From Deltaproteobacteria bacterium (GTDB lineage Bacteria > Desulfobacterota_D > UBA1144 > Nemesobacterales > UBA2774), in assembly GCA_040223695.1 (NCBI GenBank), contig JAVKFU010000007.1, positions 62,001-126,000 on the forward strand: DNA of 64,000 bases. The letters are read 5' to 3'. Shown piece by piece: positions 1-8,669 of the stretch. Position numbers and translations under genes: made by a program. The notes under the pieces were generated by a model, which saw only the letters and a program-made list of their open reading frames with translations, was not told where the DNA came from and made no database searches. The number at the start of each line of letters is the position of its first letter. The stretch's first letter is position 1.

Positions 1-249
1 AGTATCGGCACGCCGCGCTTCTATTTCCTCCCGTGTAATAACAGTTACACTCGCAGTGCTTCTCCCGAGAGTAGTCGGGTAAGCCGTTCCGGTTACCACT
101 ACAGGGTCGAGGGCCTCTTCGTTATCCGGAGATACAACCTGGCTGTAGGAGCCTCTTGTGCCTGCGACCCAGAGACCAGTAAACACAACAAATAAAATGA
201 AATTCTTACTCAGAGTTTTTTTGAATGGATTAATCGTCAAAGCAGTCAA
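1..249 (-). CDS. TonB-dependent outer-membrane receptor, N-terminal part (runs off left edge)
   Basis: Only the first 83 codons are in the window. After a hydrophobic signal segment the product reads DPVVVTGTAYPTTLGR, then VTVITREEIEARRADT. This is a TonB-box-like start followed by the opening of a plug domain and resembles BtuB-type receptors. Such proteins import siderophores, cobalamin or other large ligands across the outer membrane using TonB energy. I take the TTG at 247-249 as start, 11 nt after a GGGGGAG Shine-Dalgarno; a second in-frame TTG at 238-240 is possible. It lies about 50 nt downstream of the GSDH-cytochrome gene on the same strand, so the two may be co-transcribed. The substrate cannot be told from this fragment. 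Confidence 0.75.
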   Translation of the reverse strand, partial: MTALTINPFKKTLSKNFILFVVFTGLWVAGTRGSYSQVVSPDNEEALDPVVVTGTAYPTTLGRSTASVTVITREEIEARRADT

Positions 250-302
250 GAACCGTAAAGCTCCCCCCTAGCATACTGAAAAAATCATAGCCCCATGAGA
301 GA

Positions 303-2093
303 TTATCGCCTTTTCCGGTAGAATCTGTACGTAACAGCGAGTAGAAGAGATATTAACAGAAATGAAAAGACAAACCCAACTATAAATGAATAAAGCATAT
401 ACTTGTATGTTAGCCGCGGGATTAGCTGCCTTAGTAATCTTCTTATTTTAACTCTTAAGCTTTCTTCCGGCACCAGATGGTCTGTTATTAAAACGGCTTC
501 ATGTTCAGAAAGCCCTAAATTGGGCATTTGTGACCGGGGATTATCAAACTTCGGCTCAAGCAAATGATACTTGATCCAAATCCTAACCTTATCGATCCCT
601 TTCTTCTCCAGCACCTCTTTTCTGGCTTCTCTAAAATTCAGATAAGGCTCTTCCTCGAGGAGGTCTAATTTTTTAACGGATTCAGCATACTCCTGAGAAT
701 CGAGTCTTTCTTCAATTCTTGAAATCATAGGATCCCTATCAAGGGCCGGACCGAGAGTACCAAAGCCATATTCGTACAAGGTATGACATCTAAAACACCC
801 TTTATCTGCCATTAAGGCTGGAGCAGTTGTAAATTCATTCAAAAGGTATGGGTGTGCTTTGTTTTTGTCGTAAATGACCTTGAATACCGAACTTCGTCCA
901 ACTGAGTCCGGCATAAGGGGGACGAAATATAGCCCATCCGGTCCTAATCCGACGCCGACGACAATTTGCAACCCGCTACCAATATACTTTAAAAAATGTT
1001 TAGGAACACTTAACATCCTGCTTTCATTGAGGCTGTAATCAAGCATTATAATGCTTTTCCCTCCGTCCAAATCAGGACCGGCTTTACCCGTAGTACCGCT
1101 AAGCGCTACGTAGAATTTCCCCTTAAATTTTTCGGGGAATATATCCAGGTTTTCTTTATAGTAATCCATTTGTACCGGACCAACGGCAGGCGCAAAGACA
1201 GCAGCAGAATTAATCCCTATGCTCCAATCAGTGCCATCCCAAAGGTAGTTTTCGCCTTCTTGGACTTCAAGGAATTTGTCCGCGTCCTTACCGTTTTCCA
1301 CTACAAAGACTCTGTCTTTCAAAACTTTTAATCCGAACGGATTTCTAAAACCATAAGCCCATACATAATTTCTGGCCTTCTTGATATCGTTATCAACATA
1401 AAAAGGGTTGTCCGGAAGAGGCTTTCCATCGAGCGTCATGCGAAGCACCTTTCCAAGAGTAGAATCAATACTTTGACTCTTGATATTGTCATATCCATTG
1501 CCTACGCTGACATAAAGTAAATCGTCGTAAATTTGACAACCCCCAATCTGGTGAGACGGACTCGATTGATCTCTGGAGAAAACTTCTGTAAAACTTAGCA
1601 TGGAAGCTGGCTTGAGAGAAAATATCCCGGGCTTGGATTGAAACCTGACTATATTATTCCGCAGTATGTTATTTGCATCCTGATAGGCAAAAGTGACGAA
1701 TACGTAACCGCTTGCCGGATCGAGACATATACCGGCCAAGCCTAGCTCGCCCGCTAATGCAGGCAGTTCCTCAGAAGGCTTTAACTTGAAGAAATCCTCA
1801 GAGAAAGTATAAATAGTCCGGTCGTTTGTAACTACCTTCACTCTCCCCCTGAGTTCAGTCACGAAATATAGCGGATCCTTGGGTTTTTTGCCGGGGTTCG
1901 GGATAAAGGCAATGGCTGAAGGCAAGTGGTAACCCTCAGTGTCTATGCTGATCGAAAAGTTGTTTTCAACCGCCCAATCACTTTTCCAATCATTTGAGTC
2001 CTGAGCGAATGTGACGGAAAAGCTGAAAAGGAAGATCAAAAAAAATAATTTGAGGCTCCCAAATAATATAGAGGTATAACTGATTATTCGCAC
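303..2093 (-). CDS. PQQ/GSDH-type sugar dehydrogenase-like protein fused to cytochrome c, membrane-anchored
   Basis: This is a 596-residue exported protein. Residues 1-30 form a signal peptide. Residues about 40-420 match the glucose/sorbosone dehydrogenase beta-propeller, with typical stretches such as GELGLAGICLDP, HQIGGCQIYDDLLYVSVGNG and YVWAYGFRNPFGL. A single heme c motif CFRCH lies at residues 433-437. A C-terminal transmembrane helix (about 565-590) ends in a basic tail. The layout suggests periplasmic oxidation of an alcohol or sugar with electrons passed to the attached cytochrome c. PQQ use is inferred from the family. The start codon is GTG with no clear Shine-Dalgarno. It probably precedes the TonB receptor in one transcript, suggesting a link between substrate uptake and oxidation. 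Confidence 0.75.
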   Translation of the reverse strand: MRIISYTSILFGSLKLFFLIFLFSFSVTFAQDSNDWKSDWAVENNFSISIDTEGYHLPSAIAFIPNPGKKPKDPLYFVTELRGRVKVVTNDRTIYTFSEDFFKLKPSEELPALAGELGLAGICLDPASGYVFVTFAYQDANNILRNNIVRFQSKPGIFSLKPASMLSFTEVFSRDQSSPSHQIGGCQIYDDLLYVSVGNGYDNIKSQSIDSTLGKVLRMTLDGKPLPDNPFYVDNDIKKARNYVWAYGFRNPFGLKVLKDRVFVVENGKDADKFLEVQEGENYLWDGTDWSIGINSAAVFAPAVGPVQMDYYKENLDIFPEKFKGKFYVALSGTTGKAGPDLDGGKSIIMLDYSLNESRMLSVPKHFLKYIGSGLQIVVGVGLGPDGLYFVPLMPDSVGRSSVFKVIYDKNKAHPYLLNEFTTAPALMADKGCFRCHTLYEYGFGTLGPALDRDPMISRIEERLDSQEYAESVKKLDLLEEEPYLNFREARKEVLEKKGIDKVRIWIKYHLLEPKFDNPRSQMPNLGLSEHEAVLITDHLVPEESLRVKIRRLLRQLIPRLTYKYMLYSFIVGFVFSFLLISLLLAVTYRFYRKRR

Positions 2094-2332
2094 ATTAAAT
2101 TTCTATTAAGTAAATTTACGTTAAGGAAATGAATTACAGTTCTAAATAGTTTGCCATAATTACAATCAGCTGTAAATTTAGCAATTGTGTTTAGGTATAA
2201 TTTTCGAGTATCCATTTGATATTGTTAATTCAGATTGCTATATTACCGCAATCACCGCCGCTCCAATACTCGGAAAAATAATTTTTTCTTATTCTAATAA
2301 GAATCGGGATTATAATTACCACAGGAATAGTT

Positions 2333-2680
2333 ATGGTACAGAAAAGAGATTCGAGAAGAATCCCATATAGAAAAAGAATCAAGCTGGGTAAAACGCAGCC
2401 CACATTGCTGGCATATACGTCAGATTTTTCCGACCACGGTCTTAAAATTGAGTCACGTAACATTTACCCGCCAGGGACGCGTATAGTAATAAGCATCCCG
2501 GACGAGACCGGATCGGGAGAAGAGGAAAACTCGGAGATAATAGTCGAGGGTGTTGTAAGGTGGTCAAAACACAGACTCGGCAACATGCCCGGTAAAATGG
2601 GCATAAAGCTGATTAAAGGAACGGATAACCGCCTGCAGGAAATCTATAAGGAGAAAGTGGGTAGACTAAACAAGACATAG
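2333..2680 (+). CDS. PilZ domain protein (c-di-GMP binding)
   Basis: This 115-residue stand-alone PilZ domain has both ligand-binding elements. An RRxxxR-type cluster lies at residues 8-13 (RRIPYR), and a DxSxxG motif at D31-S33-G36. The C-terminal part (VEGVVRWSK, then MGIKLI) is the usual end of the beta-barrel. PilZ proteins bind cyclic di-GMP and act as small effectors for motility, secretion or polysaccharide synthesis; no target gene is adjacent. AGGAA lies about 7 nt before the ATG. No output domain is attached, so it probably acts through protein-protein contact. Confidence 0.85.
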   Translation: MVQKRDSRRIPYRKRIKLGKTQPTLLAYTSDFSDHGLKIESRNIYPPGTRIVISIPDETGSGEEENSEIIVEGVVRWSKHRLGNMPGKMGIKLIKGTDNRLQEIYKEKVGRLNKT

Positions 2681-2882
2681 GGAAAGCCGGTTATACACAC
2701 CGTATTAGCTTCGTCGGGTAATCCAACCCTCCGGGTCTGATTTTAGTGCTTCCGGGAACACAGTTGTTTAATAAGCCGAAACCGGATAATCCGCGAGAAC
2801 TAAATTAATCCGCAAAATCAGTTCGGATTTTTTATAAATAACGGAACTCCACTCTTTAGCCCATATTTATAAATTGAGGTTC

Positions 2883-3170
2883 TCAATCGGATTCCCGGAC
2901 GAATTCCTGGTAAGCTGACTTTAATATGCTTATGCATAGCGACACATGGGTAGGGAATCTGGCGTCTTCTGTGCCGATCACAAGCGCCTCATGATGTGTA
3001 CGCAAGAATGTTGTGTAATACATGCTAGTTACGCCGCACATTTCATCTATCAATTTAAGCGCGCTTTTCCCCCAGGCCTTAAAGTCATCGGACCTCAAAA
3101 ACCCGCGAGTAGAAGGCTTTGATTCATCAATCAACCGCGCATAACGAGTCTCTATATAATTTTTTTTCAT
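2883..3170 (-). CDS. hypothetical protein, 95 aa
   Basis: I do not recognise this gene securely. A longer frame reaches 3257, but the ATG at 3168-3170 follows a good AGAAGGAC site, and the longer version would overlap the NUDIX gene, so the short start is preferred. The product is helical. Its core, FKAWGKSALKLIDEMCG followed by SMYYTTF, resembles a helical segment often placed N-terminal in ATP-binding or TIR-like proteins of defence and signalling type; this is only a weak resemblance. It sits immediately downstream of the NUDIX and PPK2 genes on the same strand and could be the third gene of that transcript. Confidence 0.55.
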   Translation of the reverse strand: MKKNYIETRYARLIDESKPSTRGFLRSDDFKAWGKSALKLIDEMCGVTSMYYTTFLRTHHEALVIGTEDARFPTHVSLCISILKSAYQEFVRESD

Positions 3171-3234
3171 TAAAACACGTCCTTCTGATTCATAATCAGC
3201 CCTTGGCGAAATCGCGGCGCAATTCCGATTAAGA

Positions 3235-3705
3235 TTAATATCGGGGGGCGTACGCAAGATTCTGCAACCAAAAATCGATCACGTACTCTATCCTTGCGAG
3301 AAGCAACGGCCTGTACTTATCCAGGTCGGGCAAATGCACCCAGCGGCATTCAATTATACCCTCTTCTATCTGGGGCGCGACATCGGAATCTTCACCATGA
3401 TAATGTACAAGATACCATAAGGTCTTTTTCAGATATTTTATCTTTTGGTGCCTTGTGGTATGCCACGTAGAAACCAATCTGCCCTGAACCGTCAGCTTGT
3501 TTTTATCAAGTCCTGTCTCTTCACTTATTTCTCTCAAGGCGGTTTCGACAGGGTCTGAATCCATTTCGAACCGGCCTTTAGGCAAGTCCCATTTCCCGCG
3601 TTTGAATATAAGCAGTATGTGGTAGTTGTCGTTATATACAAGACCGCCCGCGGACCTCACGCGCGGCAATTTTAAAGTGTTGGAAAGCGTAATTTCTTCA
3701 TTCAT
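3235..3705 (-). CDS. NUDIX hydrolase
   Basis: This 156-residue protein carries a Nudix box at residues 44-66. The catalytic part is intact (REISEETGL, R58 E59 E62 E63 G65), but the conserved Glu of the GX5E portion is Ser (S50). The N-terminal RSAGGLVYN and KRGKWDLPKG stretches are typical of the MutT/ADP-ribose group. Nudix enzymes hydrolyse nucleoside diphosphates linked to another moiety; the exact substrate is unknown. Its ATG overlaps the last codons of the upstream PPK2 gene by 8 nt, so translation is probably coupled. Pairing with a polyphosphate kinase suggests a role in nucleotide or polyphosphate turnover (inference). Confidence 0.85.
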   Translation of the reverse strand: MNEEITLSNTLKLPRVRSAGGLVYNDNYHILLIFKRGKWDLPKGRFEMDSDPVETALREISEETGLDKNKLTVQGRLVSTWHTTRHQKIKYLKKTLWYLVHYHGEDSDVAPQIEEGIIECRWVHLPDLDKYRPLLLARIEYVIDFWLQNLAYAPRY

Positions 3706-4585
3706 TTCTCGGTTCCGTAAGAAGCTCCCTGGCGTTTAGTTTTTGTTCATCAGCCATTTCTTTGAGCACAGAATACTGCAGTTTGTTTAACCCGTTAAAT
3801 GCAACTCCGTTTATTTCAATACTATGCATTTCGGTTACGTCTTCTCCCGTTAAAGGAACAAATTTCTTCTTGCCGTAGAGGTTCACAACATAAAGCATAC
3901 ATGTGAGCCGTGACGTTTTCCTGGAATTGGAATCAATCAGTACCCAGGGAGATTTTTCAGACGCCGTATGCGAGAACATCTGTTCTTTGTATTTCGTATA
4001 AGTTTCCCATTTTTTTCTCGCATGAAAATCATTCTCCGAAAATTTCCAAAACTTAAGCGGGTCGGACAGACGTTCCTGAAACCTGTAAAGCTGGTGTTCG
4101 GGATCAACCGATAAATAAAATTTCACGAGCTTGAGTCCGTCGTCTATCAGCTGGTGCTCCCATTCAAGAACCTTATGTATGAAGTATTCATACTGTTTCT
4201 TTGTGCAATACCCCATCGTAGGCTCTATCAACGCACGGTTGTACCAAGAACGGTCGAAGAAAACCATTTCACCGGGTTCCGGCAGGTGCTTTTCGTATCT
4301 GTGGAACCAGTACTTGGATTCTTTTTGTGTGGGTATGCCAAGATCAACGGTACCGTAGTATTTAGGCATAAGGTTTTGCGTGAACCGCAGTATTGTAGAG
4401 CCCTTGCCCGCCGCGTCGCGCCCATCGAAGCATATACACATACGTTCCCCCAGCTTTGCTACCCTCTGCTGAATTGTCAGCAGCTCAAGCTGGAGCCTTC
4501 GTTTTTCGATGTGGTAGTCCCTAAGGCTTATACCCCCGTAAGGGGCGTTGATCTTTAATACTTTTTTTCCCGTAAGCTTTTTCAT
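3698..4585 (-). CDS. ppk2: polyphosphate kinase 2 family protein
   Basis: This 295-residue protein has the PPK2 fold signatures. There is a Walker A loop GRDAAGKGS at residues 55-63, a lid/Walker B region FFDRSWYNRA, and a C-terminal RFQERLSDPLKFWKFSE stretch followed by the conserved KEQMF and WVLIDSN segments. PPK2 enzymes use polyphosphate to phosphorylate nucleoside mono- or diphosphates. Length and motifs fit a single-domain PPK2; the subclass (AMP, ADP or NDP preference) cannot be told by eye. It is the first gene of a minus-strand unit with the overlapping NUDIX gene and probably the small gene after it. Confidence 0.88.
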   Translation of the reverse strand: MKKLTGKKVLKINAPYGGISLRDYHIEKRRLQLELLTIQQRVAKLGERMCICFDGRDAAGKGSTILRFTQNLMPKYYGTVDLGIPTQKESKYWFHRYEKHLPEPGEMVFFDRSWYNRALIEPTMGYCTKKQYEYFIHKVLEWEHQLIDDGLKLVKFYLSVDPEHQLYRFQERLSDPLKFWKFSENDFHARKKWETYTKYKEQMFSHTASEKSPWVLIDSNSRKTSRLTCMLYVVNLYGKKKFVPLTGEDVTEMHSIEINGVAFNGLNKLQYSVLKEMADEQKLNARELLTEPRNE

Positions 4586-4933
4586 CCTACTCTTTCACCC
4601 GGGTTATTTAAAGGGATTAAATCTGCATGCGGCCAATTTGAATTCCATCCTCAATCGAACATCCCCCTTAAATAGACCCCAAGGAATTGGAGCTTTAATT
4701 CAGGCAAGCATGATTTAAGTTTATTTCCTAACACCTTTAACCTTCATTCGGGCAGGTCAACGAGAATACAAAAAATTATATTAAACGAGATATTTTTTCA
4801 AATTTCAACTATCCAATTTATATTATAAATGGCAATCAGAAATTGGTTGGATGTTACAATTTACTTCTTTAGCATTAGAATTATACATATCTATGTTAAG
4901 AATATGTTAAGAAATGCCAGGAAGGAGAAAAAT
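4586..4933. other. intergenic region with a tandem 10-bp repeat
   Basis: This is an AT-rich gap between the divergent PPK2 gene and the secreted repeat protein. The decamer ATGTTAAGAA occurs twice, at 4893-4902 and 4904-4913, with an 11-bp period, about one helical turn. It ends about 20 nt upstream of the repeat-protein ATG and just before its Shine-Dalgarno. It could be a binding site for a dimeric regulator. No gene is supported; in-frame run-in codons upstream of 4934 lack a ribosome site. Confidence 0.4.
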
Positions 4934-5416
4934 ATGAATCAGAATAAGAGATTATCACCTTATATCACATTATCAATTGCGGCTTTGACCTTTATTTTAA
5001 CATTCGACATCTCTCAGGTTTCAGCCGATGTTTTCCGTACCTCAGCCACGCGCGAACTGGTACAGATCGACCCGGAGACGGAAGAACTCAATCAGGTGTC
5101 CGAGCCCATAGGGGAGGTTTCCATGCCCGTTGAGGACATACCTGCGGAGCCGGTAGGCGAGCTTTCCGAGACAGCGGAAGAGGCGTCGGAGCCGGTTGGC
5201 GAAGATGTAGCGGCCCCTGAGCCTCTAAGTGAGGTATCAGAATCCGACGACCGGGCGTCCGAGGAAATAGGCGACGTATCCGAAACTGCCGGGGAGGCCT
5301 CCGAGCACCTCCCGGGCACCCCGGAAGGCGAAGAATACGGTCTTGAGGACGAAGCGAACGGGGAAGAGATGCCCATCGGGGACAGGGAAGCCGAAGGGCG
5401 GCTAATCGGGGAGTAG
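4934..5416 (+). CDS. secreted acidic 7-residue-repeat protein with GDREAEGR tail
   Basis: This 160-residue protein starts at the ATG at 4934, right after AGGAAGGAG. Residues 1-31 form a signal peptide ending near VSADVF. The mature part is strongly acidic and built of loose 7-residue units such as VSEPIGE, LSETAEE, ASEPVGE, ASEEIGD and VSETAGE. It ends in PIGDREAEGRLIGE. The same GDREAEGR tail closes the otherwise different protein at 38152-38631, so the two belong to one family. No known domain is recognisable; it should be unfolded, extended and exported. Function is unknown. A cell-surface spacer, metal or cation binder, or partner of a basic polymer are guesses. Confidence 0.8.
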   Translation: MNQNKRLSPYITLSIAALTFILTFDISQVSADVFRTSATRELVQIDPETEELNQVSEPIGEVSMPVEDIPAEPVGELSETAEEASEPVGEDVAAPEPLSEVSESDDRASEEIGDVSETAGEASEHLPGTPEGEEYGLEDEANGEEMPIGDREAEGRLIGE

Positions 5417-5632
5417 TTTCATCGAGTCCGACTTTTGTAGAACTATTTAGACAACTTCACTCAGTTATTAGGAGGTCCGAACGATACGCTGTGATCTCAG
5501 ATCTACCCCTGTAAATCCCTCATTCCTAAATTACGCTTTATCAACTCTATATTCTTATCTCTGGAGCCTCTCTTTATTCTTATTCAACGCCGATTGTGCT
5601 TTAAACCCTAAAACAGAATATAGTCAATCCGA

Positions 5633-6358
5633 CTAAGTATCCCCCTTTTTCTCCCAGCTCCTATTGAGCGTTATGTTCTGAAGTATATTTAAGGCCTTAC
5701 TTTCAAGGCGTGGATCCCGGTTCTCATCGACCGAGACATGCACATACATAACTTCATAATAGAAAGTATCCCCGATTTCCTCCGATACATCATATGGCCC
5801 CTCGAATACATAAAATTCAACTACCTCGTAGAAATACTTATCACTGATATCAAGCGCACGGCCTCCGTAGGTCGTTGCCGGGCCGCCCGCCTTGAATTGA
5901 AGCCGTTTCCCTGAGACGAATTCATAGCTCGACTTAACACAGATATCTTTCAGATCATTACACGTCTCGGATGAGTAATTACTCACCCTCACATTCAACT
6001 CCTTATTCTGCAACAACTGTCTTTCATGATAATTTTTCACCCAGCTAAGCAAGTATTCATTGCTAAGCTTATCGTTCCATGACCTGAGACCGCTGGTAAT
6101 ATAGATATGATAAATGTCACTGCCTCCGCCGCTTGAGAGCCTGAGCCGGTCCTCGCAGTAGTTAGCTCCGTAGAGGATTTCAGTCCAGTGTTTATCGACG
6201 TACCACTCCCCCTCTTCCGGGGGCAGCATCAGTATGCAGCCGCTCACTATTTGGTCCGAAGAGTCCTCAACGCGAACGTATTTAGTAGATGAACAGCCGA
6301 TAATTAAAATGACCGGAAGGAGAAGCGAGATTAATACAACCGTTAATTTCAAGGTCAT
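5633..6358 (-). CDS. hypothetical lipoprotein
   Basis: This 241-residue protein begins with a lipoprotein signal whose lipobox reads LIIGC (Cys22), followed by SSTKYVRVED. The rest is a soluble domain containing SGLRSWNDKLSNEYLLSWVKNYH and repeated acidic and aromatic stretches, and I do not recognise it. It should be attached to the inner or outer membrane facing the periplasm. The gene is monocistronic by position, with over 190 nt free on each side. A weak AGGATATG site precedes the ATG. Confidence 0.7.
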   Translation of the reverse strand: MTLKLTVVLISLLLPVILIIGCSSTKYVRVEDSSDQIVSGCILMLPPEEGEWYVDKHWTEILYGANYCEDRLRLSSGGGSDIYHIYITSGLRSWNDKLSNEYLLSWVKNYHERQLLQNKELNVRVSNYSSETCNDLKDICVKSSYEFVSGKRLQFKAGGPATTYGGRALDISDKYFYEVVEFYVFEGPYDVSEEIGDTFYYEVMYVHVSVDENRDPRLESKALNILQNITLNRSWEKKGDT

Positions 6359-6548
6359 GTTACATATCCTGAAAAGCCGTTTTTACCTCTGATATGTAAA
6401 GCCAAATCATTCAATACAACATGACTTTCACATGACCCACTATAAAATATGTCTGATTAACTTGTCAAGGGAACCGTAACCTCAAGGGGCCGCTGATTTT
6501 CCGTCAAACTTTCTTTACAAACCATACACCTACTTTGCCGTTACCGAT

Positions 6549-6953
6549 TTATAACATCTTCAGAGCAGCTTGTATCCTTTCTCTGACTTCCTTCGCAATC
6601 TCCCCAATACCAGGATTATCCGTCAGGTTTAAGGCAGTCTCGGGATTCATCGCGCATACGACCACAGCGCCGTCATCCTTTTCGTAGACGAGAACATTGC
6701 ACGGAAGAAGCGTGCCCAGTTGAGGCTCCATATCTATGGCCCTGTGCGCGAATTCGGGATTACACGCTCCCAGAATCTTATAAGGCTTTCTGTCCACTCC
6801 GAGTTTTTCTTTGAGCACTTTCTGTGCGTCAATCTCGGTCAGAACGCCGAACCCATGCTCCTTGAGCGTCCCTGTGACCTTTTTTACCGCCTCGTCGAAA
6901 TTACACTCGGTCTCTCCGCCGAATGAGTAGCTGCTTAAGTCTCTTACTTCCAT
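6549..6953 (-). CDS. DUF302 domain protein
   Basis: This protein has 134 residues from the ATG at 6951-6953, which follows GAGGAGG. A slightly longer frame starting at 6968 uses an ATG lying inside that ribosome site and is rejected. The sequence has the DUF302 pattern: FDEAVKKVTGTLKEHGFGVLTEID, then YKILGACNPEFAHRA and LPCNVLVYEKDDG. DUF302 proteins are small cytoplasmic alpha/beta proteins found near redox or metal functions; no activity is established. Single Cys residues in GACNPE and LPCNV are typical of the family. Confidence 0.85.
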   Translation of the reverse strand: MEVRDLSSYSFGGETECNFDEAVKKVTGTLKEHGFGVLTEIDAQKVLKEKLGVDRKPYKILGACNPEFAHRAIDMEPQLGTLLPCNVLVYEKDDGAVVVCAMNPETALNLTDNPGIGEIAKEVRERIQAALKML

Positions 6954-7253
6954 TTTACGCCTCCTCATATTTTCAAAATATATCTAATTCAACAACCGGT
7001 CCCGGTCATTATAACCTGGCCCCGCACCTGTTCTGATGAGCAGAACTGGAATCAAGATTCTGCCATTTCAGTCTGTTAAAAAAGACATAACAGCAATACC
7101 AGTACCATAAAAATAGTTGTATGATAAAAGGCGGTTATGACCTGATCTTAATAAATCATCTTGTCAGATTATAAGACACCCGACATAAAAGCCCCAACCG
7201 GTCGGAACATAACAGGGCAGTAGATACGAAAGGGGGAATCGGGAAGAAATAAA
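6954..7253. other. intergenic, no feature seen
   Basis: About 300 bases between the DUF302 gene and the tRNA gene. I see no supported reading frame, hairpin terminator or RNA. The DUF302 promoter should lie in its left part. Confidence 0.5.
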
Positions 7254-7330
7254 TGGTCGGGGTGAGAGGGCTCGAACCTCCGACCTCGGCGTCCCAAGCG
7301 CCGCGCGCTTCCAAACTGCGCTACACCCCG
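7254..7330 (-). tRNA. tRNA-Pro (anticodon UGG)
   Basis: Read on the minus strand this is a 77-nt cloverleaf. The acceptor stem CGGGGTG pairs with CACCCCG, followed by discriminator A and an encoded CCA. The anticodon stem CGGCG pairs with CGCCG around the loop CTTGGGA, giving anticodon TGG (proline). The T arm is GGAGG-TTCGAGC-CCTCT. All stems pair. No second tRNA is adjacent. Confidence 0.96.
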
Positions 7331-7597
7331 ACTGAGGAAAAAAGATTATACCTATGAAAAGAAAAACAACAAAGTATTTTCTTTATTTTATAAATTCCGG
7401 CAATCGGGCACCCGATTTGTGGTTCCTGATACCTGTGTTCCGATTACGGAACATCATAACCAGCCGGGCAAATCTCGCTCAAAACCCGGAGCGCCTGCTA
7501 ACCTGAAATACCGCCGCACAGTTTTATAAAGGCCCTCCCGCAACTTAATCGGTCACCCGACCTCAATGCTTCTTATAAGTCCTGCGGTAAACAGCTA

Positions 7598-7897
7598 TCA
7601 ACCAAGATACTTGTCGAAGACATCTTTTGCCCAGAAGATTTCCGTTCCCGAGGAGAGGAGAGCCGTGTGCATAATCGCTTCAGCAATCTCCTGTTTGCTT
7701 ATCCCGAGGGCGAGCGCTTTTTTTATCCTTGATCCCGTACAGTGCGGGCATCTTCCGTGCGTGGCAACGGCAACAGCTATAAGCGCCTTGGTCTTTTTAT
7801 CAAGCGCCGTCTCTCCTTCAACCGCATTGTAAAAACTCCACCACCCTTCCGCCATCTCAGGTGCGTGTTTCTCGAACCATCTCTTTTCATCGGCCAT
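7598..7897 (-). CDS. carboxymuconolactone decarboxylase / AhpD-like protein
   Basis: This 99-residue protein of the CMD family has the redox motif CPHC within ATHGRCPHCTGSRIKKALALG, the AhpD-type CxxC active site. The flanking helices (TKALIAVAVAT, ISKQEIAEAIMHTALLSSG) also match. Such small CMD proteins act as alkylhydroperoxidase-like disulfide reductants. GGGAGGACC precedes the ATG. It lies directly downstream of msrA (about 70 nt) on the same strand, consistent with a shared oxidative-stress role. Confidence 0.88.
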   Translation of the reverse strand: MADEKRWFEKHAPEMAEGWWSFYNAVEGETALDKKTKALIAVAVATHGRCPHCTGSRIKKALALGISKQEIAEAIMHTALLSSGTEIFWAKDVFDKYLG

Positions 7898-7969
7898 GTA
7901 ATTGGTCCTCCCGTATCTTAATCGTCTCCGACATTCTCCAATGGAATAAGGGGGAATCGGGACGTGTAT

Positions 7970-8518
7970 TTATTTTATATCTTTCATATGCTGTATATAC
8001 CTGTCTCTGCCCGAGCCCACCTTGTACGTAGCGTAGCCGATCGGGTTTTTTTGGTAATAATCTTGATGATAATCCTCGGCGGGATAGAATTCCATGGCGG
8101 GTCTGATTTCGGTGACTATGGGGGCCTTGTATCTTCCGGTCTCGGCGAGTTTTTTCTTTGATTCCTCCGCGGCCTCTTTCTGTTTTTCATCGTGATAAAA
8201 GATGGCCGTTTTGTAATGACGGCCCCTGTCGACAAACTGTCCTCCGTCATCGGTGGGGTCCACATTCAGCCAGAAAACGTCAAGGAGCTCATGATAAGAG
8301 ACACGAGCGGGGTCAAAAACTATCTGAATCGATTCCAGATGCCCCGTCATTCCGTAACAAACCTCATGATAGTTCGGATTCTTTTCGGTGCCCCCCGTAT
8401 AACCTACAGTAGTTGAAATGACACCTTCAAGGTTATCGAAGGGAGGCTGCATGCACCAGAAACAACCGCCCGCGAAGGTAGCCGTTTCGGAATGGTTCTT
8501 TTCTTCTGCCATGGTCAT
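7970..8518 (-). CDS. msrA: peptide-methionine (S)-S-oxide reductase MsrA
   Basis: This 182-residue cytoplasmic MsrA has the active-site segment GGCFWCMQPPF near residue 17, followed by the conserved VGYTGG, YHEVCYG, GHLESIQIVFDP and HQDYYQKNP stretches. The first Cys of CFWC is the expected nucleophile. It repairs free and protein-bound methionine-S-sulfoxide. A second, exported MsrB lies at 47945. GGAG lies 9 nt before the ATG. Confidence 0.95.
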   Translation of the reverse strand: MTMAEEKNHSETATFAGGCFWCMQPPFDNLEGVISTTVGYTGGTEKNPNYHEVCYGMTGHLESIQIVFDPARVSYHELLDVFWLNVDPTDDGGQFVDRGRHYKTAIFYHDEKQKEAAEESKKKLAETGRYKAPIVTEIRPAMEFYPAEDYHQDYYQKNPIGYATYKVGSGRDRYIQHMKDIK

Positions 8519-8669
8519 AAGATTAATCTCCAGAAATTAGATTATAGAGAGAAAAGTATACTTTCTGTAGGGCTATGAGCAAAACGAATTTTCTTATTAG
8601 GACGCAGGTAGAACTCAAACGGGTTTAAATTGCGAGCGAACAAAGGCTCCAGGTACTTCTAACACATGG

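Noticed and set aside
2185-2370. 61-codon plus-strand frame before the PilZ gene
   Set aside because: It overlaps the PilZ start, has no ribosome site and no domain.
2883-3257. Calling the 95-aa gene an anti-phage or TIR-associated protein
   Set aside because: The resemblance is limited to a short helical segment, and no defence genes are nearby.
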